This document shows positions 57,339 to 64,000 of a DNA stretch of 64,000 nt, piece after piece (positions within the stretch are counted from its first letter, which is position 1; every line of letters begins with the position of its first letter). The position numbers were made by a program, and so were the translations under genes. The notes beneath the pieces are model-generated. The model saw only the letters and a list, made by a program, of their open reading frames with translations. It was not told the origin of the DNA and ran no database searches. The stretch comes from Scedosporium boydii (taxonomy: Eukaryota > Ascomycota > Sordariomycetes > Microascales > Microascaceae): the NCBI GenBank assembly GCA_002221725.1, contig NJFT01000131.1, forward strand, positions 1 to 64,000, in the 5' to 3' direction.

Positions 57339-57961
57339 TGGGGTTTCCCCTCAGCTCAACTGCGAGTGTTGCGCCAGAGCGCAGAGCCAATCTGACCGCC
57401 ATCACTTCACGCCGCATTGCAGCGGTCCATTGATTCGCCAAATCCTGGCCTGAGCAGGACCGAAATAGGGAGCACGTAACCCTTGTCCTGTGGCTGCCAT
57501 GTAGAAAATCCCCACCGCGGTGCGCAACTAATTGCGGTACCCTTTCGCGCGAGCGCAATCATCCCCGATACAGCACCGCCAAGCCGGCGCAGAGCGGGGC
57601 CTTTTCCCGTTCGAGACGCAATGGACCTCGAGGCGCCACACCGTTGGTTGGGCTGTTGCTCGCTGAGAATGTGCTTGCGCTGTCCCGGGATGTGCCTCGA
57701 GAGCGAGATCATGGAATTGGGCACACGCGACGTAGCGGACAATGAGAGAAATAACTAAAAGCGCTCAGCGCGAGAGACTAACACATGGTGAAATTAAAAC
57801 TATAAGAAGGCTTATCAAGGGCCGTGGGATCGCTCGAGCCGATGCCAGACAACTCTCACGATAGACTCTCTTCCCCAAGCTTCCCTGGAGACTTTACGTG
57901 ACACCAATTCGGACGGTTTCAACCATCTCTTACTTCGAAAACGAATACTTACACGACGAGG
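57339..57961. other. Intergenic region
   Basis: Between the repeat ORF and the small two-exon gene. Frames on both strands are short; none is recognised. Confidence 0.4.
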
Positions 57962-58314
57962 ATGTCGGCTTCTACGATGAATAGAGCCCCTACTGGGCAG
58001 AACGGGTGAGTAGTAATTCAAGCACATACGAACTGAGGGAACAGGAGGGGATCGTGACAATAGGTCGAAGGGGAACAAAGCTCTAACACCCCACATTACA
58101 CAGCGAGGGCAGCAATGGCAGCCAGTACTCAATGACTGCGTTTCTTCTCAACTCCGACAAATCTCCCGTCTCTGAGAGGCTCGCAGCCCAGGCCATCACG
58201 GGGCTCGACAACACGACGGTTCGCCTACAGAGCCAAAGCAGAAACGTCTGCCAGCTGGTCCAGGTTATCAAGACGGCGGAATCTGCTGGGAGCAGCATGG
58301 CCCAGAGCGAATGA
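57962..58314 (+). CDS. Small two-exon hypothetical protein, 84 residues
   Basis: ATG at 57962 opens an exon to 58005 (donor GTGAGT). A CTCTAAC branch and TTACACAG acceptor lead to a second exon 58104-58314. The join keeps frame and gives 84 residues. The N-terminal third is polar (Ser, Gly, Asn, Gln). The rest is helical-looking, SVxE-type heptads around RLAAQAITGLDNTTVRLQSQSRNVCQLVQVIK, and the C-terminus is Ser-rich. I do not recognise it. Good splice signals and a clean frame support a gene. It sits next to tandem repeats and could be a young or lineage-specific gene. Confidence 0.5.
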
Positions 58315-59056
58315 CGGGGAGCGTGAGGAGCGTTGCGTTAGGGGGGCGGGATTGGTTGACAGGGGAGGAATGACGTCGGGTCGGCGGAGTGGTGGAATCG
58401 TGGAGGGTGGACTTTTCCCCATGAGGTCGCATTGGGTTTGGAGCCTGCAACGTCTCGCCTCCAGCCAGAAAACGAGGCGAGCAAGCCAATTCGTACCCTT
58501 CATGTACACTAACTCATCCGGGTTAAGGCCAGGTCCCAGGAATAGAGTTTAGCTCGCGCACCAGTTTTAATTGTCTCGATCCTTCAGAACCATATCCGCA
58601 GTGCCTTGTCTGTTCCCGTTGTAAAGCGACCCCTGTCCATCTATAGCCAACATTGGCGTGCCATGAAAATTAAACGCTTCCCACCAACGTCCTCTCCCTT
58701 CCTCAACTCAACCATTGCTGCCCGATATGCTCGGTAAACTAGTTTATATCAACTGGATGCCAAAATATCACGCCACTTGAGAGTTTTGGGTTAATCCGTG
58801 CTGACCATTCTAGCCCTTCTTGACGACCAGCCACGAGCTCGCTCATGTTAACCCCGCTGTATCAGATTTCGGGAGACTGCATTCGTGACGGGGTTTATCC
58901 ACTTCTAACTCTGGTCCCGTGATGACGAAGACCCGTATAAGTCTAAGTTAAGAGCATCGTCGATGCCCGACGAGATGTAGTTTATGAGAATTTGGTCGGA
59001 GAAACGTATTGCGAGATGCAACTGTGAGGAAAATAAGCTGGGCTTCCTTTTAGCAC

Positions 59057-59100
59057 TTTCCCGATTAGTCGGCACCATTTGGTGCCGACTAATCGGGAAA
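59057..59100. repeat. Near-perfect 44-bp palindrome
   Basis: Two 21-base arms, TTTCCCGATTAGTCGGCACCA and its exact reverse complement, are separated by only TT. Such a structure extrudes as a hairpin. It could be a relic of a miniature inverted-repeat element or a transposon end fused to its partner. No target duplication is evident. Confidence 0.9.
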
Positions 59101-59320
59101 TGGAGCTCGGAGTACGAAGCAGCGTTGTGTTGATTTCAGCTGGATGCCCAAACTCCGGCACCGCAGCCATCACAATGGCAGCCTGCCCGTAAGTGATATT
59201 TTTTTCTTTTTTTCGTTCTCGGATTTTGGTCTTCCTCGGATTTTTTGGGGGTTTCTCGCCCCTTTCTCTCTCTTTGATGTCTTGGCTGTGCCTGTCGCGA
59301 TGCTTCTGTGATATCGGATA

Positions 59321-59421
59321 TCCCAGGATCCATGTCGAATGCCCAGGATCCATATCAGATGCCCAGGATCCATATCAGATGCCCAGGATCCATATCGAAT
59401 GCCCCGGGATCCATGTTGAAT
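59321..59421. repeat. 20-bp tandem array with BamHI-like GGATCC core
   Basis: Five head-to-tail units of the type CCCAGGATCCATATCAGATG, each with one to four differences; the last unit has one extra base. The central copies are identical over 20 bases. Because the period is not a multiple of three, no repeat protein is encoded. Confidence 0.88.
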
Positions 59422-59995
59422 GGGCTGTCCTACTCGACCTGCATCTCAGCATGGGTTTTTCTCGGGGTGGGCTGCCGGGGCCATTGATTTATTATTACGA
59501 CCATCATACCTCGGTATTTCGGACCTGAATTTGGATGTGAATTTGGGCCTAGACCTAGGTGGTTTCCTGGCTCCTTCCGCAGCCTAAAGATCACGAGAAC
59601 ATGTGATGATTTACAGCGAAGATTGAAGAAGAGGCACCAGCACAACTCTTCCCGGCTTCGTGGATCTTCAGCTCGCTAAGATTACCCGGGACGTTATAGA
59701 AAGATAGAGAGAGGCAATTGTTTCCATATCATGCAATATCTCATTAAATTTTCTTTTCGCATTCATCGAGGACTGACTCCAGGTCTGTCCTTTTCAGTAT
59801 CGACTCCCAAACATCATCCCGCTTCCCTGTTCACCGTATTCGACATCCCTCATATCACATATCTCTTGTACCCCATAATAATTACATTAAGAAAACAAAA
59901 ATAAAACAGACCAGAAATACTCCAAGAGGAAAAGGCAAAGAAAAGGATAGGAAACGCCTCACCTTCTCAAGTTCTCTAGACCTCTCCACCCAAGC

Positions 59996-61673
59996 TTAAA
60001 ACGACCCCCTAATCGCCCTCACAGTCCCCAACGGAGGAACCCCCAGCCTCCCCATCTCCATCGCCGCCATCACCCCCAATTTCTGACCCTCACTCTCACC
60101 CTCCCCGTCTCCCGCGGCCCCCTCAATCCTCACCATGTCCGTCTGACTCGGCCCAAAAATCCTCCTCACCACCCTCGTTTTCCCCATCTCCTCCCTAAAC
60201 ACCCCCCAGCTCGTACTGAAAAAGATTACGGCATTCCACACCCCCTGCAACGGCAGTACCACGGCGCTAGCCACGTTCAACCCATAATTGGGCGCAAACG
60301 GATGCACGAGGTTATGAATCCTGTTAACGGAGCTGGGCGTCCACGTGACGAGGATGGAAATGGCGAAGACGAAGCTCGTGCGGAGGTACGCCAGCTTGAT
60401 GGGATCGAGGTGTTTGAGCTTGGCGCGGAACTTGGCGAAGCCCGAGGGCCGTTTCCTTTCGCTGGTCGTTAGGGTGGTTTGCGACGGGCCGGCGGCCGCC
60501 GTGGATGTGCAGGTTGTTTCGAAGCGGGGCTGCGAGGCGGCTTCGATGAGGACGGCATCGGGGAGCTCTGGCTCGAACAGGCCTTGGTTGTGGAGGGTGC
60601 CTGAGCTTCGGGACGGTTGGAGTGTGGCGGGGGGTGTCCAGGGGCGGGGAATGCAGGTTGTTATTTTGACTTCGGTCACGGCTGTGCCGTAGACGTTGGA
60701 GGGTGGCGCCGGGGGGAGGTTCTTGGGAGGTTGTTAGCAGAAGAAAGGAGGTCTTAGCGGATTGGCTCATGGCTCACCTTGTCGGCAGACTCCCGCAGCT
60801 CAGACGTCGACGAAACTTCCTTCATTGTGTACTCTTCCTTGCCAGGCGTGCTAAAGGTGAGGTTCCGTAGTTGGTTCCGCTGCTGGAAGACGTGATAGCC
60901 CACGGCGATGTATATGATTGACGAAAAGAAGATACAGATCCAAATGGGCACATAGTACGTATATATGCGCAGTTCTGTAAACTCGTTTCCGATCCAACAC
61001 CAAAGCTACCAGGAACGTCTTGTGTTAGTAAAACAGGAGAAACTGGACAAGGAAACACGTTGAAACACCAGATCCAAGAAACACACGTACCGTTGCGTCT
61101 CCGTAGACGGCACCGCGGCTATCTTTATACAACAAGCATACGATAGCCGGTATGAACGGCACGCCGAAGCAAACAAGGCAATACACCCAGACGTACTGCC
61201 GAAACGAAGCCGGGTTGGCGCCGAAGAAGAAGACCAGAAAGACGTTGACGGCCATGGAGAGCGACCACCATGGATCAGACTGCATCATCCTACATAGAAT
61301 ACAAGGTTCAGCAAAAGTAGCTCCTAATACGAAGAAAATGTTATGCCAGCCCTGCGGCAAATACTTACATTTCGAGAAGAAACGCCTGCGTCTTGCAAAG
61401 CGCAGAGTCCGTTCCTGCTGTGAGCCCATCATACCCGATAAGACAAGCAATGCTAGCCCCAGCATTGGCAATCGAGGCGAACAAGATGAAGAGGTTCGGC
61501 ACCGTCCTTAATCTCTTGAACACCCAAAACGTGATTATGATGGCGGCGATGCCACCTAGAGAGAGGGAGGCACCCACCCTCTCGAGGGTGATGATGATTT
61601 GGATCTGGTGTTTCGTCAGATTCATCAGGTCGGGGTAGAACGGGCCATATCCTGATGGTTTGTCTATGTCCAT
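59996..61673 (-). CDS. cAMP-receptor-like seven-helix GPCR
   Basis: A 485-residue plasma-membrane receptor of the fungal class related to Dictyostelium cAMP receptors (cAMP receptor-like, Git3/GprH-like branches). Exons are 61673-61369, 61289-61091, 61005-60778 and 60721-59996, with GTAAGT, GTACGT and GTGAGC donors and TAG/AAG acceptors, all in frame. Seven hydrophobic segments are visible: first at about residues 25-55 (SLGGIAAIIITFWVF), then NLFILFASIANAGASIACLIG, LSMAVNVFLVFFFG, YVWVYCLVCFGVPFIPAIVCLLY, IYTYYVPIWICIFFSSIIYIAVG, then a long loop of about 120 residues rich in Ser, Thr and Pro, then TSFVFAISILVTWTPSSVNR and NYGLNVASAVVLPLQGVWNAVIFF. The last two helices carry the WTPSSVNR and GVWNAVIF motifs of the family. 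The tail is about 60 residues. Ligand is unknown; it should couple to a heterotrimeric G protein. Confidence 0.92.
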
Positions 61674-64000
61674 CCTCTTTCTTTCTCTCTGCTCTCCCGT
61701 AGAGGGGGAGGGGGGGATGGGTGAGGTTAAGAAGCGGTACTAAGGGATAGAGAGCCGGCCTCTCGAAGACAAAGACAGGGATTAGAATTCGGGGCGTGGA
61801 TGCTGGTGGCGGAATGTGGAACGGCACAAAATTGATGTGGCGTCCTGTTATTGTTCAGTGCCGAAGTGGATGGGATGAGTTGGTGGAGGAAAGGGATGTG
61901 TGGGATGATGTCTTGGGTTGGATTTTGGGAGGGTTAGTTGATAGGCAAGGAGGAGGGAAAGGACGGGGGGTGTTCCGCGTGGTTGTTGTCGTGGATGGGC
62001 TTGGGGCGTTTCCGCCGTAGAACAATCCCGGTCAATCTGTGTACGGGAACGAGGCGCGATGATGGGACGTCACAGGCCCTCGGATTGGAGGAGAAGGGAC
62101 AAGGGGTGGAGGATGGAGGGTGGAAGGTGGAGGAAGAGGGCGAGTATCCGGTGGTGGTAGGGGAATCTCCATCCACAGAGATGGGATTCTACGGGGGAGG
62201 CGCTTGCTCCAGTGACAGTGACACTGGACTCGATACCTAGGTACTGGAGTAAGCGATTCATAGCATGGACTTTATTTTATACCGCATCAAACTTATTCAT
62301 CTCTTTCCCGTCTCGCAGAGAACCTAACTTATAAGAAACTGATAGACGATACACGAAAGAAAGATTACTGAAACCTTCAAACATTCACATATCGTGAATA
62401 CGGAGAAGGACGGACAGATGACAGCAAGGCTTCAAACAGCGACTCAAGGCAAACCACACCCAAACACGGACCTCCAGAACTGTAAATACGTAAGATCAAG
62501 ATCTAGCGCCGGGGCCTAGGTGAGAGGGGGCAGGCAAACGAAAGGGGCCATTCTTTTTCCTGCATGAAGCTGCACTTGTTGTGCCACCCGAGAATATATA
62601 CCCAAGCTTACACCCAAGGGCGCCATATGGTGCCACAAGCCGGACTAAAGAGTCATTGCCGACGGAGGGGAGCAGAATGTCATTCGAAGATCGGGACAGG
62701 ATGATGGAGATCCAAGTACGTGTGTGAAGGAAGCAAGGGATGAAAAGGAAAGAGACATATGTATGCCAAGGAAAGACGTGGGCGTGTCTGGGATGTGATA
62801 TGCGTAAGGGATGATGAAGGGGGGGATAAGCAAGGGACCCGAGGCTGGGGTAGGTGTTGAGTTTATCGGATCATGGCTGTGTTTTGAGCATAGAGCATGC
62901 GGCTAGAAATGGAGATGAATATGGAGAAATGGCTCGAGAGGCGGTTTCCTCGAGTATCACAATGTCCAATATATGGAAATGAATAGGAAAGCTAAGTCAC
63001 AGCTTATATGTAGGAAGGTAGAACAATCTCACCAGCTGATCAGATGGCAAGAGTACAATGGCCTTCGGGTGCCACTGCGAGAGAAACGGCGTCATAGAAA
63101 ATGAGCCTCGAGTCGACAGGAGTCGTCATCATTTCGAGGTCAAACAAGACCAGGTCCTCGAGGTGCCCACGATGGTGTTCCCAACAATAGCTCCTCCAAG
63201 ATAGTCAATATCACCCTCAAACTCAAGAAAGTAAAGGCCACAAACACTAAAAAAAGCAGCGGTGAAGAAAGATGGGGGATACGCTCCCCCCAACACCCAA
63301 AGCAAGGAAAAAGACAAGACCGCATGGAGCCAGCCTATCAAGAACCGCCCGGACACGGATACCTGCGTTTCGCACCTACGTTGTTTCGTGATCTTTTGCA
63401 GGAAAAATTGTGGCGGAGTCCCTGTTTCGACTGCGCGATAAAAAAAAAAAAAAAAATAAAAAAAAGAGGTGGGAAAGCTGAAGAGAGATGATACGCTTGG
63501 CCGCAGATTATATTGGATGAAGGGGGTTCTTCGGTCATGTACGATGCCATCCACATCCACGCGTGCTGCTGCTCATGCTGATCTGGCAGCTAGTTCTGGC
63601 AGACAGTTGTCGTCTGGAACTTTGAACACCGGAACTTTTGCCGAAAGGTCTAAGCCTCCTCGGGTAGTGTAAGGTGAAATTTGAAGAAGCAGCAGGACGG
63701 ACGATTAAGGTTAAAAATAAGGTAGTAGAGAAATCCCCGACGAAGATGTTGATTATATCCCAATGCAAGAAGGGATCTCCAAGATCTGCATCTCTACCCG
63801 CAAAGCCTGCTTAACTCCCGAGTGACCTGTTTAATACGAGGCAGGTCATCGTTTCTCTGAAACAAGGAAAAGACAAGAAGAGAAAAAGAAGTAAACAAGC
63901 CAATCAGAGTCATGGGAGTAGAATCTGCATTTCTCTGGAATGCTCGGCACGATGGCGGCTACGTGCATGCTCGTGTTGGGCCAAGTTAATATATGGGCCT
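61674..64000. other. Intergenic, GPCR promoter and beyond
   Basis: Upstream DNA of the minus-strand GPCR, with purine-rich plus-strand stretches around 61840-62160. An A run lies near 63440. Frames of up to 143 codons on minus near 63129-63560 are hydrophobic but reflect T-rich composition and overlap frames on plus. No gene is supported up to the window end. Confidence 0.4.

Larger units (their letters stand above)
58315..59995. other. Repeat-bearing intergenic region
   Basis: Convergent 3' flanks of the small gene and the GPCR. It contains a GTACGAAGC motif (59111), the 44-base palindrome and the 20-base array listed separately. No gene is supported. Confidence 0.45.

Noticed and set aside
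56950..57558. 202-codon minus frame across the tandem arrays
   Set aside because: Starts with TTG; the 15-bp period keeps all frames open, so length is not evidence of coding.
63129..63560. 143-codon minus frame with Phe-rich stretches
   Set aside because: Driven by a T-rich tract; not supported by any domain.
1..64000. Biosynthetic gene cluster, CRISPR array or defence island
   Set aside because: No polyketide synthase, NRPS or terpene enzymes, no spaced repeats, and the organism is a fungus; the genes are unrelated housekeeping and regulatory loci.

Overview
This window is nuclear DNA from a filamentous ascomycete, most likely a Sordariomycete. Genes carry short GT-AG introns (about 45-190 nt), often with CTAAC-type branch points (TGCTAAC, TACTAAC). 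The window holds a Zn2Cys6 factor, an alpha-factor-type pheromone precursor with WC...GQPCW repeats, a fungal-type GPCR, and ascomycete-only small families. I cannot name the species. All exon structures below were assembled by hand from splice signals; those of the main genes keep frame and sum to a multiple of three.

Layout. 1-5.86 kb is a gene-poor stretch. 5.9-11.8 kb holds three minus-strand genes: a Zn2Cys6 transcription factor, a mitochondrial Fmp32/MCUR1-family protein and an unrecognised membrane-anchored protein. 14.0-17.1 kb holds a TPR-SET protein facing the mating pheromone precursor. 17.1-20.5 kb is mostly non-coding, with a tRNA-like/SINE-like relic, an AT-rich block and a small CxxC protein. 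20.5-25.9 kb is clathrin heavy chain. 27-40.3 kb holds a type IV dipeptidyl aminopeptidase (Ste13/DapB type), a quinone oxidoreductase, a YbjQ-domain protein, a gene interrupted by an in-frame stop, an F-box-like protein and an arylamine N-acetyltransferase. 41.6-43.2 kb is a Pho85-type cyclin, followed by nearly 6 kb without a clear gene. 49.1-53.9 kb holds a small fungal-family gene, proteasome beta-1 and an Erv2-type sulfhydryl oxidase. 54.8-59.4 kb is disturbed DNA: a broken C2H2-type gene, two 15-bp tandem arrays that form a pentapeptide-repeat ORF, a small two-exon gene, a 44-bp near-perfect palindrome and a 20-bp tandem array. 60.0-61.7 kb is a cAMP-receptor-like GPCR. The last 2.3 kb shows no gene.

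How genes fit together. Most loci are independent housekeeping or regulatory genes, and I see no biosynthetic cluster or defence system. The one functional pairing is the pheromone precursor, whose repeats are preceded by X-Ala/X-Pro dipeptides, and the Ste13-type peptidase about 10 kb away that belongs to the family which trims such dipeptides; their proximity may be chance. Signals not explained by genes are the dispersed palindromic motif GTACGAAGTAC in intergenic DNA, the repeat-rich 57-59.4 kb interval, and two decayed genes.
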